A stretch of 64,000 nt of DNA, taken from DATAUK01 sp036268295. Lineage in GTDB: Bacteria > Actinomycetota > Actinomycetes > JAFAQI01. This document shows positions 25,302 to 34,249 of the stretch, one piece after another. Positions within the stretch are counted from its first letter, which is position 1, and each line of letters begins with the position of its first letter. The stretch is from positions 1-64,000 of the forward strand of contig DATAUK010000009.1 in assembly GCA_036268295.1 (NCBI GenBank). The letters are read 5' to 3'. The translations under genes were made by a program, and so were the position numbers. The notes beneath the pieces are model-generated. The model was not told the origin of the DNA, did not search any database, and was given only the letters and a program-made list of their open reading frames with translations.

Positions 25302-25703
25302 ATGACGCACCCGGTCGAGAAGACGGACGAGCAATGGCGCGCCGAGCTCAGCAAGGAGGAGTACCACGTGCTCCGCGAGGCCGGCACCGAGCGGGCGGGC
25401 ACCGGTCCGCTGCTCGATGAGCATCGCGTCGGGGTCTACCACTGCCGGGCGTGCGGTCATGAGCTGTTCCGCAGCAAGACGAAGTTCGAGTCGCACTGCG
25501 GCTGGCCGTCGTTCTACGACCCGAAGGACTCCGACGCGGTCGAGCTGCTCGAGGACCGCACGCTGGGCATGACCCGGGTCGAGGTTCGCTGCAAGAACTG
25601 CGGCTCGCACCTCGGTCACGTCTTCGAAGACGCGCCGCAAACGCCGACCGGCGAGCGCTACTGCATGAACTCGCTCAGCCTCACCTTCGAGCCGGGCGAG
25701 TAA
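25302..25703 (+). CDS. msrB: Peptide-methionine (R)-S-oxide reductase
   Basis: The ATG at 25302 gives 133 residues (the frame continues upstream without homology). The structural zinc site is formed by Cys48/Cys51 (CRAC) and Cys97/Cys100 (CKNC). The catalytic Cys121 lies in RYCMNSLSL, and Cys66 in HCGWPSF is the probable resolving Cys. The enzyme reduces protein methionine-R-sulfoxide in the cytosol using thioredoxin. A bidirectional hairpin separates it from hemQ. It is outside the haem genes' strand but beside them, as in several actinobacteria. Confidence 0.96.
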   Translation: MTHPVEKTDEQWRAELSKEEYHVLREAGTERAGTGPLLDEHRVGVYHCRACGHELFRSKTKFESHCGWPSFYDPKDSDAVELLEDRTLGMTRVEVRCKNCGSHLGHVFEDAPQTPTGERYCMNSLSLTFEPGE

Positions 25704-25714
25704 CCCCGCGAAGT

Positions 25715-25754
25715 GTCAGAACGTCCGGGCGCCAGAGCGCCCGGACGTTCTGAC
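25715..25754. terminator. Bidirectional hairpin terminator between msrB and hemQ
   Basis: A perfect 18-bp stem (GTCAGAACGTCCGGGCGC against its complement) closes on a CAGA tetraloop. It sits between the convergent stops of msrB (25703) and hemQ (25773) and so can serve both genes. Its outer arm begins TGTCAG, like the structures at 10945 and 22005. Confidence 0.85.
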
Positions 25755-25772
25755 GGATCGGGAATCGAGACG

Positions 25773-26480
25773 TCAGGGCAGGGCGGCGATCAGGTCTGCA
25801 GGCGACTTGCGGGCACCGGTGTAGAACGGGATCTCCAGCCGGGTGTGGCGCCGCGCGGTCGCGCCACGCAGGTGACGCATCAGGTCGACGATGCGGTGCA
25901 ACTCGTCAGCCTCGAACGCCAGCATCCACTCGTAGTCACTGAGCGCAAACGCCGCCACGGTGTTGGCCCTGACATCGGCGTACTCCCGCGCCATCACACC
26001 GTGCTCGGAGAGCATCGCCCGTCGTTCGTCGTCGGGCAGGAGATACCACTCGTAGGACCGGTTGAACGGGTAGACGCTGACATAGCGCCGCGGCTCGTCA
26101 CCGGAGAGGTACGCCGGCACATGGCTCTTGTTGAACTCCGCCGGCCGGTGCAACGCCATCGCTGACCAGACCGGCTCGCAGGCGCGACCGAGCCCGGTCT
26201 GGCGGAACCGCGACCACGCCTCCTGAAGATCGTCGGAGGTCGGCGCGATCCACCAGAACATCAGGTCGGCATCAGCCCGGAATCCACCGACGTCGTAGAG
26301 GCCACGGGTCACGACTCCCTTGTCCGCGAGCTGATCGAGGGTCTGCTCGAGCTCCTCGCCCATCGCCGCCCGGCCGTCGGCAGGCAGCGAGGACCGCACT
26401 TTGAACGCCGACCAGATCACATAGCTGATCGTCGCGTTGAGCGCCTTGGCCCGCTTCCCGGCAGATTGCTGGTCCGACAT
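25773..26480 (-). CDS. hemQ: Coproheme decarboxylase (HemQ, chlorite-dismutase fold)
   Basis: From the ATG at 26478-26480 (MSDQQSAGKRAKALN) the product has 235 residues, the usual HemQ size. The signature VSVYPFNRSYEWYLLPDDER contains the redox-active Tyr, and MLSEHGVMAREYADV contains the proximal His that ligates haem iron. HemQ converts coproheme to haem b in the last step of the coproporphyrin-dependent pathway of monoderm bacteria. It lies in the same order and orientation as in mycobacteria (hemQ, hemG, hemE), with a convergent lipoprotein gene intervening. Longer in-frame starts are not needed. Confidence 0.95.
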   Translation of the reverse strand: MSDQQSAGKRAKALNATISYVIWSAFKVRSSLPADGRAAMGEELEQTLDQLADKGVVTRGLYDVGGFRADADLMFWWIAPTSDDLQEAWSRFRQTGLGRACEPVWSAMALHRPAEFNKSHVPAYLSGDEPRRYVSVYPFNRSYEWYLLPDDERRAMLSEHGVMAREYADVRANTVAAFALSDYEWMLAFEADELHRIVDLMRHLRGATARRHTRLEIPFYTGARKSPADLIAALP

Positions 26481-26515
26481 GCATTCATTGTCGCAAGGCG
26501 GGGCAAACTGCGGGC

Positions 26516-27904
26516 ATGCGCCGTCTCGCTTGCGCCGTCTCCCTTCCGATCGCCCTCGTCGCCGGCTGCTCGGCAGCCGGCTCGCCAGCCGGCCACGTCT
26601 CGATGCATCCGGGTGCGACCGGCGCAAGGCAGGCCGCTTCGCCGCCCTCGAAGGCCAAGAACTGGCCGACCTACCACGGCAACGCCAACCGCACCGGCCA
26701 CACCGCCGACGCCGTGAAGACGCCGCTGCACCACGCATGGACCGCGAAGCTCGACGGCGGGGTCTACGGCGAGCCGATCTATGTCAATGGCACGTTGATC
26801 GCCGCGACCGAGAACGACACCGTCTACGGCCTGAACCCGAAGAATGGTCACGTCAGGTGGCGCACCCATCTCGGCACCGCCGAGACCCAGAGCCAGTTCC
26901 CGGACTGCGGTGACGTCTTCCCGCTCGGCATCACCGGCACCCCGGCATACGACGCCAAGACCGGCTCGGTATTCGCTGTCGCGACGACCGGCACCGGCCA
27001 CCACACGCTGTGGGCACTCAATGCCGCCACCGGCAAGCGCCGCTGGCACCGCAACGTCGACGTCGACAAGGCCCGCGATCGCAACGCCGAGCAGCAGCGA
27101 TCTGCCCTGCTGGTCGTCGACAACCGGGTCATCCTCACCTACGGCGCGCACGCCGGCGACTGCGACAACTACGTCGGGTACGCCGCCTCGGTGGCGACCA
27201 ACGGCAAGGGCAAGATCCCGTTCTACGCCGTGCCGAACGCTCGCCAGGCCGGAATGTGGAGCCCGGCCGGACCAGTCCGCGCGCTCGACGGCAACCTGCT
27301 GACCCCGACCGCCAACGGCTCCAACCGCACCGGCGGCAAGTGGGACCACAGCGACGGCGTGCTCGAGCTCAACCCGAAGACGATGCACTTCGTCCGGGGC
27401 TGGGCGCCGGCCAACTGGGAGCAGGGCGACGCCGACGACCTGAGCCTCAGCTCGACGACTCCGGTGCCGGTCGACGGCAAGTACGTCGTGGGCGGCAAGC
27501 GCGGCGACGTCTGGCTGCTCAGGCGCGGTCTCGGCGGAGTCAACGGCGAGCTCAAGACATTGACCGGCTGCCAGGCGTACGGCGGCGAGGCCCGGGCCGG
27601 CCGGACCGTCCTGCTGCCCTGCCACGAAGGCGTCAAAGCGCTCGTCGTCACCAAGCACTCGATGCACTGGACCTGGTCGGCGGGCGTCTACGGCTCGCCG
27701 GTCATCGCCGGCAGCCGGGTCCTCGTCGCCAACGGCCCGACCGACGGTCGGCCCGGCACCCTCACCGTGCTGTCATTGAAGACCGGTCACACCGAGACCA
27801 GCATCTCGGTCGGCCCGCTGACCCACTTCCCGTCGCAGATCGTGGTCAGCAACCGGATCTTCGTGCCGACGCTGACCGGCATCACCGCGATTCGCGGGAG
27901 CTGA
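26516..27904 (+). CDS. PQQ-binding-like beta-propeller lipoprotein
   Basis: The 462-residue protein has a lipoprotein signal (MRRLACAVSLPIALVAGC, lipobox VAGC). From about residue 48 it shows propeller blades with the W-x-x-x-x-G repeats: NWPTYHGNANRTG, then GVYGEPIYVNGTLIAATEND and TVYGLNPKNGHVRWRTHLG. More follow with VFAVATTG...LWALNAATGKRRW. These match PQQ/YVTN-like repeats, but no quinoprotein dehydrogenase active site is evident, so a binding or scaffolding role at the membrane surface is more likely. Divergent from hemQ with only 35 bp between. Its last 23 bp overlap the end of hemG on the other strand. Confidence 0.85.
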   Translation: MRRLACAVSLPIALVAGCSAAGSPAGHVSMHPGATGARQAASPPSKAKNWPTYHGNANRTGHTADAVKTPLHHAWTAKLDGGVYGEPIYVNGTLIAATENDTVYGLNPKNGHVRWRTHLGTAETQSQFPDCGDVFPLGITGTPAYDAKTGSVFAVATTGTGHHTLWALNAATGKRRWHRNVDVDKARDRNAEQQRSALLVVDNRVILTYGAHAGDCDNYVGYAASVATNGKGKIPFYAVPNARQAGMWSPAGPVRALDGNLLTPTANGSNRTGGKWDHSDGVLELNPKTMHFVRGWAPANWEQGDADDLSLSSTTPVPVDGKYVVGGKRGDVWLLRRGLGGVNGELKTLTGCQAYGGEARAGRTVLLPCHEGVKALVVTKHSMHWTWSAGVYGSPVIAGSRVLVANGPTDGRPGTLTVLSLKTGHTETSISVGPLTHFPSQIVVSNRIFVPTLTGITAIRGS

Positions 27905-29261
27905 GCCCGGCAAGCACCTCGGCGACGGCCCGGTGGGCCGACCGGATGCACGCCGGCACGCCGACCCCGTCGTAGGTCGCGCCGCAGGCCGCCAACCCTG
28001 GGACCTCGGCCACCGACGCCCTGATCCGCGCCACCCGGTCCGGGTGGCCGACGGCGTACTGCGGCAACGCACCACCCCACCGCGTCACCCTCGACTCGAT
28101 CGGTACGCCGTGAAACCCGGCGTACGTCGTCAGCTCGGCGGCCGCCGCAGCCGCCAGGTCGGCGTCGTCGCGCTGCAGGTCACCGACGTCGCCGTGGCGC
28201 CCGATCGAGCAGCGGACGATCGCCACGTCATCGCCGCCGACGTGCGCCCACTTCGAGGACGCGAACGTCACCGCCTTGACCGGGCGGCGGTAGGTCGCGG
28301 GCACGAGGTATCCGCTGCTTGTGGTCGCCGGGACGTCATCGCAACGCCACGCGGTCGTGACGATCGCCATGCTGGCCGCCTCGATCGCGGCGAGCTCGGT
28401 TGCCGCGATCCGAGCGATGCCGGCGAGCAGCCGCGCGGCGGGCGCGGCCGGCAACGCGAGGATCACCGCATCAGCCTCGATCGGCTGCTCGTCGGTGGTC
28501 GGGCCGTGCACGACCCGCCAGCCGGCAACTTCGGTCCGCTCCAGCCGGCGTACCGCCCGGCCGGTCACGATCACGCCCCCGGCGGACTCGATCGCGCCGG
28601 CGACGCTGGCGGGCAGCGAACCCATCCCGCCGGTGACCGTCGCGAAGACCGGCTCGGTCGAGGGGACAGCAGGAATCGCGCGCCCCGCAGCGGCGAGCAG
28701 CGAGCGCTCATCGCGCGGCAGCTGGGGGATCGTGGCCGCCAGCGAGAGGTGATCGGCGCGGCCGGCATAGACCCCGCCGAGCAGCGGGTCGACGAGGCGG
28801 TCGGCGACAGCCGCGCCGACCCGGCGTCGGACCCAGTCACCGACCGAGATGTCCTCGCCGGGCGCGGTGCCCGGCAGGAAGCGGTCGAGGGTGACGCGGG
28901 CGACCTCGGCGGCGCTCAGGACGCCGCGAAGGGTGGCCGGATCACTGGGAAGACCCATCACCGTGCCGGTGGGCATCGGATGCAGCTCACCGCGCGACCA
29001 GAGGGACGCCGACGTCGACTGCGGCGAGACCAGCTCGGCGGAGCGGCCGAGCGCATCGACCAGACTCAGCGCCTCCGGCACCCGCCGCAGGAACATCTCC
29101 GCGCCCTCGTCGACCGCGACACCGGCGACCTCGGAGATCCGCAGCTTGCCGCCGACTGCGGCGGTCGACTCGACCAACGTGACCGCAACCCCGGCGCTCG
29201 CCAACCGGAGGGCCGCGGCCAGCCCGGCAATGCCGCCACCCACGACGACCACCTGCGTCAC
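27882..29261 (-). CDS. hemG: Coproporphyrinogen/protoporphyrinogen III oxidase (FAD)
   Basis: The 459-residue flavoenzyme begins at GTG 29259-29261 with the FAD-binding motif VVVVGGGIAGLAAALRLASA and the ensuing VTLVESTAAVGGKL. The C-terminal GVGVPACIRSAHRAVAEVL is the second FAD-contact motif of this family. In actinobacteria such HemY/CgoX-type enzymes oxidise coproporphyrinogen III to coproporphyrin III, feeding ferrochelatase and HemQ. GTGA overlaps the hemE stop by 4 bp, so the genes are coupled. The gene is called hemY, hemG or cgoX in different schemes. Confidence 0.94.
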   Translation of the reverse strand: MTQVVVVGGGIAGLAAALRLASAGVAVTLVESTAAVGGKLRISEVAGVAVDEGAEMFLRRVPEALSLVDALGRSAELVSPQSTSASLWSRGELHPMPTGTVMGLPSDPATLRGVLSAAEVARVTLDRFLPGTAPGEDISVGDWVRRRVGAAVADRLVDPLLGGVYAGRADHLSLAATIPQLPRDERSLLAAAGRAIPAVPSTEPVFATVTGGMGSLPASVAGAIESAGGVIVTGRAVRRLERTEVAGWRVVHGPTTDEQPIEADAVILALPAAPAARLLAGIARIAATELAAIEAASMAIVTTAWRCDDVPATTSSGYLVPATYRRPVKAVTFASSKWAHVGGDDVAIVRCSIGRHGDVGDLQRDDADLAAAAAAELTTYAGFHGVPIESRVTRWGGALPQYAVGHPDRVARIRASVAEVPGLAACGATYDGVGVPACIRSAHRAVAEVLAGLSSRESR

Positions 29262-30289
29262 GGCCGCGCGCTCTCCTCGTGCACCAGCTCGACCAGCCGC
29301 GCCAGCACATCCGGATCGGTGTCGGGCAGCACCCCATGGCCGAGATTGAAGATGTGGCCGGGCGCGGCGGCGGCGCGGCGCAGCACGTCACGGGCGCGCT
29401 CAGCGACCGCTGGCCACGGCGCGAACACCGTTGCGGGATCAAGGTTTCCCTGCAACGTAACCCCGGGACCGACCCGCTTGGCCGCGTCGTCGATCGCCAC
29501 CCGCCAGTCGACCCCGACCACATCCGCGCCCGCAGCGGCCATCAGCCCCAGTAGCTCAGCGGTGTCCACGCCGAAGTGGATCCGTGGCACCTCGGGCACT
29601 GCCGCAAGGACCCGACGGCTGTGTGGCAGGACATAGCGCTCGTAGTCGGCGGCGGACAGCGAGCCGGCCCACGAGTCGAACAGCTGGACCGCGCTGACCC
29701 CGGCATCGATCTGGACCCGCAGGTAGGTCACCGCGAGGTCGGCAAGCCGCCCGGCCAGCGCGTGCCAGGTGGCTTCATCGCCGTACATCAGCGCCTTGGT
29801 CCTGGCATGGTCGCGGCTCGGCCCGCCCTCGACGAGGTACGACGCCAACGTGAACGGCGCGCCGGCGAATCCGATCAGCGGGGTGTCGCCAAGCTCGCCG
29901 ACCAGTGCCTTGACCGCCTCGGCGACCGGCTCGACCTGCGACGGCGCCAGTTCGGGCAGCCGGTCGACGTCAGCCGCGCAGCGGATTGGATCGGCGACGA
30001 CCGGACCGACGCCGGGCTTGATATCCAGGTCGACGCCGGCCGCCTTGACCGGCAGCACGATGTCGCTGAACAGGATCGCGGCATCGACGCCGTAGCGGCG
30101 AACCGGCTGCATCGTGATCTCGGCGACCAGATCGGGCCGCAAGCACGACTCGAGCATCCCGACGCCCGCGCGCAGCTTGCGATATTCGGGCAGCGAGCGA
30201 CCGGCCTGCCGCATGAACCAGACCGGCGTGTGCGGCACCGGTTCGCCTCTGCAGGCGCGCAGGAACGCGCTGTCAGAGAGACCGGCCAT
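29258..30289 (-). CDS. hemE: Uroporphyrinogen decarboxylase
   Basis: The 343-residue protein has the two UroD signatures: PVWFMRQAGRSLPEYR near the N-terminus (with the conserved Arg residues) and IGFAGAPFTLASYLVEGGPS in the middle. YGVDAAILFSDIVLP supplies the catalytic Asp. It converts uroporphyrinogen III to coproporphyrinogen III in the cytosol. It is the first gene of the hemE-hemG pair on this strand and may be read from its own promoter in the 26-bp gap after the EamA gene, or through it. Confidence 0.97.
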   Translation of the reverse strand: MAGLSDSAFLRACRGEPVPHTPVWFMRQAGRSLPEYRKLRAGVGMLESCLRPDLVAEITMQPVRRYGVDAAILFSDIVLPVKAAGVDLDIKPGVGPVVADPIRCAADVDRLPELAPSQVEPVAEAVKALVGELGDTPLIGFAGAPFTLASYLVEGGPSRDHARTKALMYGDEATWHALAGRLADLAVTYLRVQIDAGVSAVQLFDSWAGSLSAADYERYVLPHSRRVLAAVPEVPRIHFGVDTAELLGLMAAAGADVVGVDWRVAIDDAAKRVGPGVTLQGNLDPATVFAPWPAVAERARDVLRRAAAAPGHIFNLGHGVLPDTDPDVLARLVELVHEESARP

Positions 30290-30315
30290 TCCTCGATCGT
30301 GTCATGGCGACCGGC

Positions 30316-31170
30316 TCAGCCGGCGCCCGCCGAGGCGATCAGCACCACCCCGCACAGCGCCGCGACGACACCGGTGAGCTGGACTCCGCGCAGTCGCTCG
30401 GCATGCACGGCGCGGGCCAGGATCACGGTGAGTGCCGGATATAGCGACGACAGGACCGAGACCAGCGACAACAGGCCGTGCCGGGTGGCGTAGGCGAAGG
30501 TCGCGTTCGCGCTGACGTCGAGGCCGCCGATCACCGCCATCAGCGGCAGGTCGCGGACCCCCACCTTGAGCTGGTGGGAGCCGGCGAACGCACCGATCGC
30601 CACCAGGAGGAGCAGGGCCGCGGCCCGCATCACGACGAGGGTCATGATCGTGCTGGTCTCGGCGCCGTGATCGACCGCGACGAACACCACGCCGAAGCCG
30701 ATCGCCGCGACGACCGCGAGGATGAGCGGCCGGGCGGCGGCCCGCGTCGACTGCTCGGTCGAGCGCAGCTCGGGACCGCTGGCGAGGACGACGCCGAGCA
30801 CCGCGACGAGCACACCCGCGCCCTGCAGCAGGTTCGGCCGATCGCCCTGACCGATCCCAGCGACAACCGGCACGATGACACCGAGTGCGGCGATCGGCGC
30901 GACCACGCCCATCGTGCCGGTCGCGAGCGCCTCGTAGAAGGCCAGAATCCCGGCGGTGCCGGCGGCGCCAGCCAGCAGCGCCCAACCGACGTACCCGCTC
31001 GGCGCGCCGAACGCACCGGTCAGAACTGCGGCGACGAGCACGCCGAGAAGACCGAACGCCTCGCTCGCCGCTACCACGCCGAGCGGCGAGAGCCGCCTCG
31101 ATGCGGTTCCGCCGAGGAAGTCAGACGTTCCCCAGAGCAGGCTTGAAACCAGCCCCAGCAGCGTCCCCAC
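30316..31170 (-). CDS. EamA/DMT-family transporter
   Basis: The 284-residue protein has ten predicted membrane helices in two five-helix halves (EamA repeats), for example LLGLVSSLLWGTSDFLGGTA in helix 1 and LTGVVAALCGVVLIASAGAG in helix 10. Family members export or exchange small metabolites, and the substrate cannot be predicted. The GTG at 31168-31170 is divergent from the DUF3000 gene (85-bp gap). It is in front of hemE on the same strand at 26 bp, so a shared transcript is possible. Confidence 0.88.
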   Translation of the reverse strand: MGTLLGLVSSLLWGTSDFLGGTASRRLSPLGVVAASEAFGLLGVLVAAVLTGAFGAPSGYVGWALLAGAAGTAGILAFYEALATGTMGVVAPIAALGVIVPVVAGIGQGDRPNLLQGAGVLVAVLGVVLASGPELRSTEQSTRAAARPLILAVVAAIGFGVVFVAVDHGAETSTIMTLVVMRAAALLLLVAIGAFAGSHQLKVGVRDLPLMAVIGGLDVSANATFAYATRHGLLSLVSVLSSLYPALTVILARAVHAERLRGVQLTGVVAALCGVVLIASAGAG

Positions 31171-31243
31171 GTCTGCACACTAGGTGGCGCGGGTCACGAC
31201 CCTCAGCGGCGCGTGTCGCGGTGATCACGCCCCGGCTGGCGCT

Positions 31244-31249
31244 TACAGT
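31244..31249 (+). promoter_or_regulatory. -10 box of the DUF3000 gene
   Basis: TACAGT ends 6 nt before the GTG at 31256, and no Shine-Dalgarno sequence is present. GTGATC (31221-31226), 17 bp upstream, is a weak -35. A leaderless transcript is inferred. Confidence 0.5.
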
Positions 31250-31255
31250 GACCTG

Positions 31256-31846
31256 GTGTCGGTGGAACTGTCTGCACCGGCCGACCTGCCGCCGGCGTTC
31301 CGATCGGCGCTGGCCGGTCTCGCCAGCGTGAAGCTTCGACCTGAGATCGTGGTTCAGGAGCTTCCGGCGCCGCAGCGACTGGCGCCGTACGCCATCGCCC
31401 TCCACGCCACCGCGATGTCCGGGGACGACGAGCTCGCCGAAGGCCGGCTGGTGCTGCTGCACGACCCGGAGGGCCAGGAGGTCTGGGCCGGCGACACCCG
31501 CTGTGTGGCCTATGTCCAGGCCGATGTGGACCCCGAGATCGCCAACGACCCGTTGCTCGCGGGCGTCGGGTGGAGCTGGCTGATGGAGGCCCTCGATGCG
31601 GCCGGCGCGAGCTACACCGCCGAAGGCGGCACCGTGACCCGCACCACCTCGGAGCGGTTCGGCGCGCTGACCGATCACCCGGTCGCGTGCGACGTCGAGA
31701 TCCGTGCCTCCTGGTCGCCGAGCGGAGATCTCAGCCCCCATCTGCTGGCCTTCGCCGAGGTGCTCTGCCTGGCCGGCGGGCTGCCGCCGATCCCGCCCGG
31801 CGTCGTGCAGATCCCGAAGCGCCGTCCTATCCGACGGGCTCGCTGA
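31256..31846 (+). CDS. DUF3000 family protein
   Basis: The 196-residue product matches the actinobacterial DUF3000 family along its length: PPAFRSALAGLASVKLRPEI, PAPQRLAPYAIALHA, RLVLLHDPEGQEVWAGDTRC, and GWSWLMEALDAAGASYTAEG. The family is cytosolic and uncharacterised. It sits between hemE and the RNase D gene in many actinobacteria, as here (with the kinase module inserted). The last 20 bp overlap the end of the convergent histidine kinase gene. Confidence 0.9.
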   Translation: MSVELSAPADLPPAFRSALAGLASVKLRPEIVVQELPAPQRLAPYAIALHATAMSGDDELAEGRLVLLHDPEGQEVWAGDTRCVAYVQADVDPEIANDPLLAGVGWSWLMEALDAAGASYTAEGGTVTRTTSERFGALTDHPVACDVEIRASWSPSGDLSPHLLAFAEVLCLAGGLPPIPPGVVQIPKRRPIRRAR

Positions 31847-32840
31847 CCGGCTCGATCCAGGCGGCCGGCGATCGCAGGCCGCCCATCGCCGCAACGCGAG
31901 GCAGCCGGAGCGTCAGCCTGGTCCCCCGCACCGCGCCGGAGGTGATCTCCAGCGAGCCGCCGACCAACCGGGCGCGCTCCCGCAGGAGCCCGAGTCCGAC
32001 ATGGCGGCCACCTTCGGAGTGCACGACGTCGGGGTCGAAGCCGGGACCGTCATCGGAAACGGTCGCGACGACCCATTCCTCGTCGACCCACAGCTGCGCC
32101 GATGCCGAGTCGACGTCGGCGTGCTTTACGACGTTGAGCAGGCCTTCCTGGAAGAATCGGTACGTCGTGATGGCGGTGACCAACGGCAACGGATAGGGCT
32201 CACTCGGCCACGACAGATCGACCTCGATCGCGTAGCGGTTGAGCAGGTCGTCGCGAAGACCGGCGACCGCCCGCGCGAGATCGCCCTCGCGCAGCGCCGG
32301 CGGGCGGGTTCGTGCCATGACCGCACGCACCTGCTCCTCGGCTTCGGCGATGAGCGCGCTCGCCCGGCCGACGGCGACCGGATCGTTGAGATCGGAGAGC
32401 AGATACTGCACGGTGGTCAACGACTGCGCGACGGTGTCGTGCAGCTCGGCGGCAAGCTGGCCGCGGGCACCTTCCTCGGCCGCAACCAGTCCCGAGAGCA
32501 GCTCGAACATGCCCGCGCTCGCGTTCTCCGCGGTACGCCGGTGGCGCTCGGCCATGTCGTCGGCGAGCCGCACCCGCAGCTGCAGGGCGTCGACGGTCCG
32601 TGACCGCTCCTGCATCCGGTGTACCGAGCGGGTGGTCTGCACATTCGCGAACGTGGCGAGGCCGGCGATCACGACCGCAGCCGGCGAGCCGGCCAGCACC
32701 GCCTGCCACATCGGCACCGACACGTGGCCGGTCGCCTTCAGGATCGAGACCGATGCCGCCAGCACGGAGCTGCTCGCCGCGAGTGCCAGCACGAACACCA
32801 GCACCGCTATCGGCACCACCCGACCCCGGAGTCGCCTCAT
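31827..32840 (-). CDS. Sensor histidine kinase (HisKA_3/NarL type)
   Basis: The 337-residue protein has two membrane segments (about residues 10-32 and 46-66) with only a short extracytoplasmic loop, a coiled linker, and a HisKA_3 dimerisation domain with the phospho-acceptor His134 in AAELHDTVAQSL. The HATPase_c domain (about 220-315) has the N box FFQEGLLNVVKHA, the G1 box SDDGPGFDP and the G2 GLGLLRERARLVGG. It should autophosphorylate and pass phosphate to the NarL-type regulator at 36075. It has almost no sensor domain of its own. The upstream GAF/membrane protein, coupled by ATGA (32837-32840), probably senses for it. Confidence 0.92.
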   Translation of the reverse strand: MRRLRGRVVPIAVLVFVLALAASSSVLAASVSILKATGHVSVPMWQAVLAGSPAAVVIAGLATFANVQTTRSVHRMQERSRTVDALQLRVRLADDMAERHRRTAENASAGMFELLSGLVAAEEGARGQLAAELHDTVAQSLTTVQYLLSDLNDPVAVGRASALIAEAEEQVRAVMARTRPPALREGDLARAVAGLRDDLLNRYAIEVDLSWPSEPYPLPLVTAITTYRFFQEGLLNVVKHADVDSASAQLWVDEEWVVATVSDDGPGFDPDVVHSEGGRHVGLGLLRERARLVGGSLEITSGAVRGTRLTLRLPRVAAMGGLRSPAAWIEPVSEPVG

Positions 32841-34249
32841 GGCGTGAGAACCCCCGTCGTGGTCCAGTCAGCACCGGCGCGTGGCGATCCCGGATCGTTC
32901 TCATCGACCGGTAGGCCACGGCCGAGGTCCGGCTCGGCGGCGAGCGCGATCGCGCCGAGCAGTGAAGCAACCGCGCGCTCGACGGCGTACAGCTCAGCGA
33001 CGATCTCGTGGACCGAGGCCGGGCCCTCAGTCGTGGCCAGTCGGGCTAGCCGGTTGGCCGACTCTCGCAGGACGGCCAGCGACGGCACGGTGTCGGCGCC
33101 AAGGTCACCCAGGGCACGGGCGGCATCCTCAACCGCCTCGACTTGGGCGAGCGCCTCGTCCCGCGAGGCCGCCAGCTCGGCGATCGAGAGCCAGGACTCG
33201 GCCTGCTGGACGAGTACGTCGGCGAGCATGATCTCGCGGCGCCCGAAGCTCGACGCGCCGACCGGGCGGCGAGCTACCAGCACCGCGAGCGGCGCGTCGT
33301 GGCCACCAAGGACGGTTGCGCACCACGGTCGGCCGGCCTCGGTCCCGGTGACGGCACCGCGTTCGCCCAAGGCCCGCAGCACCCAGGGCTGGTCGAGCGC
33401 GTCGCTGTCGACCCGGCGGCGAGCGACGCCGTCGGCGTTGCCGGCGTAGTGGACTGCACCATCCTCTGCCATCAGGACCATCTCGACGTCGTCGCTTGCG
33501 AACAGGCGTGCCGCGGCGGTGAGCACCACCTGCGCCGAGACATCGACGGAGCGACCGCTGGCGCGCTCCTGGAGCCGGGCCAGCTCGGCGTAGAGCTGAG
33601 CCTCGGCGGCGCGGGAAGTCTGCTCGTCGTAGGAGATCCACAGCAGCAGAAGCGGCACGATCAGCGCGAGCAGCCCGAGCGGCGCGTGGATCACCAGCCA
33701 GGCCGCCAGGATCCCGATCCCCGAGGTGCCGACCGAGTGGATCGACGCGAGCGGCGCGCTCGCCCACAGCAAGGTGCGGAACCGCTGCTCGGTCATGATC
33801 GACATGGCGGAGGCGATCATCAGGTTGTTGACCAGCCAGAAGACGCCCATCCCGCAGACCGCGCCCGGCACGCCGCCGCCGACGAGATGCGCGAAGCCGG
33901 CACCGAGTGCGGTGGCCGCGGCGAACTGCGAGACGTTGAACTGCACCTTGAGCGGTTCCTGGTGGCGGACCAGCTGGGCGCAGAACACCCCGGTCGCGAC
34001 CGCGATGACGGTCCAGGCGTGCGGCGAGTGGACGAACGCGACCGCAATGGCCGCCTCGGTCAGGCTGAACGTCCAGCGCTGCCGGCCGAATGAGAGATGG
34101 ACGACTGCGATCTCGGCGACGCTAACCGCGACCGCGAGAAGCGGCACGGCGTACCACGGCGGGTGGCCCCACCCGTTGAGCACGCCGCTGACCGCCGCCA
34201 GCGCACAGGCAATGGCGGCGAGCATGCGCACTCGGGACCCGCTGGTCAT
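32837..34249 (-). CDS. Membrane/GAF-domain sensor protein coupled to the kinase
   Basis: From the ATG at 34247-34249, overlapping the subtilisin stop as ATGA, the protein has 470 residues. The first 220 contain about six to seven hydrophobic segments (MLAAIACALAAVSGVLNG, LGLLALIVPLLLLWISYDEQ), a MASE-like integral sensor. A coiled coil leads to a GAF-like domain (about 240-380; MVLMAEDGAVHYAGNADGVA, PLAVLVARRPVG). A last helical pair (about 395-450) resembles a dimerisation bundle but lacks a phospho-acceptor His and any ATPase. It is therefore a kinase-less sensor, and the kinase is the next gene, with a 4-bp overlap. Confidence 0.75.
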   Translation of the reverse strand: MTSGSRVRMLAAIACALAAVSGVLNGWGHPPWYAVPLLAVAVSVAEIAVVHLSFGRQRWTFSLTEAAIAVAFVHSPHAWTVIAVATGVFCAQLVRHQEPLKVQFNVSQFAAATALGAGFAHLVGGGVPGAVCGMGVFWLVNNLMIASAMSIMTEQRFRTLLWASAPLASIHSVGTSGIGILAAWLVIHAPLGLLALIVPLLLLWISYDEQTSRAAEAQLYAELARLQERASGRSVDVSAQVVLTAAARLFASDDVEMVLMAEDGAVHYAGNADGVARRRVDSDALDQPWVLRALGERGAVTGTEAGRPWCATVLGGHDAPLAVLVARRPVGASSFGRREIMLADVLVQQAESWLSIAELAASRDEALAQVEAVEDAARALGDLGADTVPSLAVLRESANRLARLATTEGPASVHEIVAELYAVERAVASLLGAIALAAEPDLGRGLPVDENDPGSPRAGADWTTTGVLTP

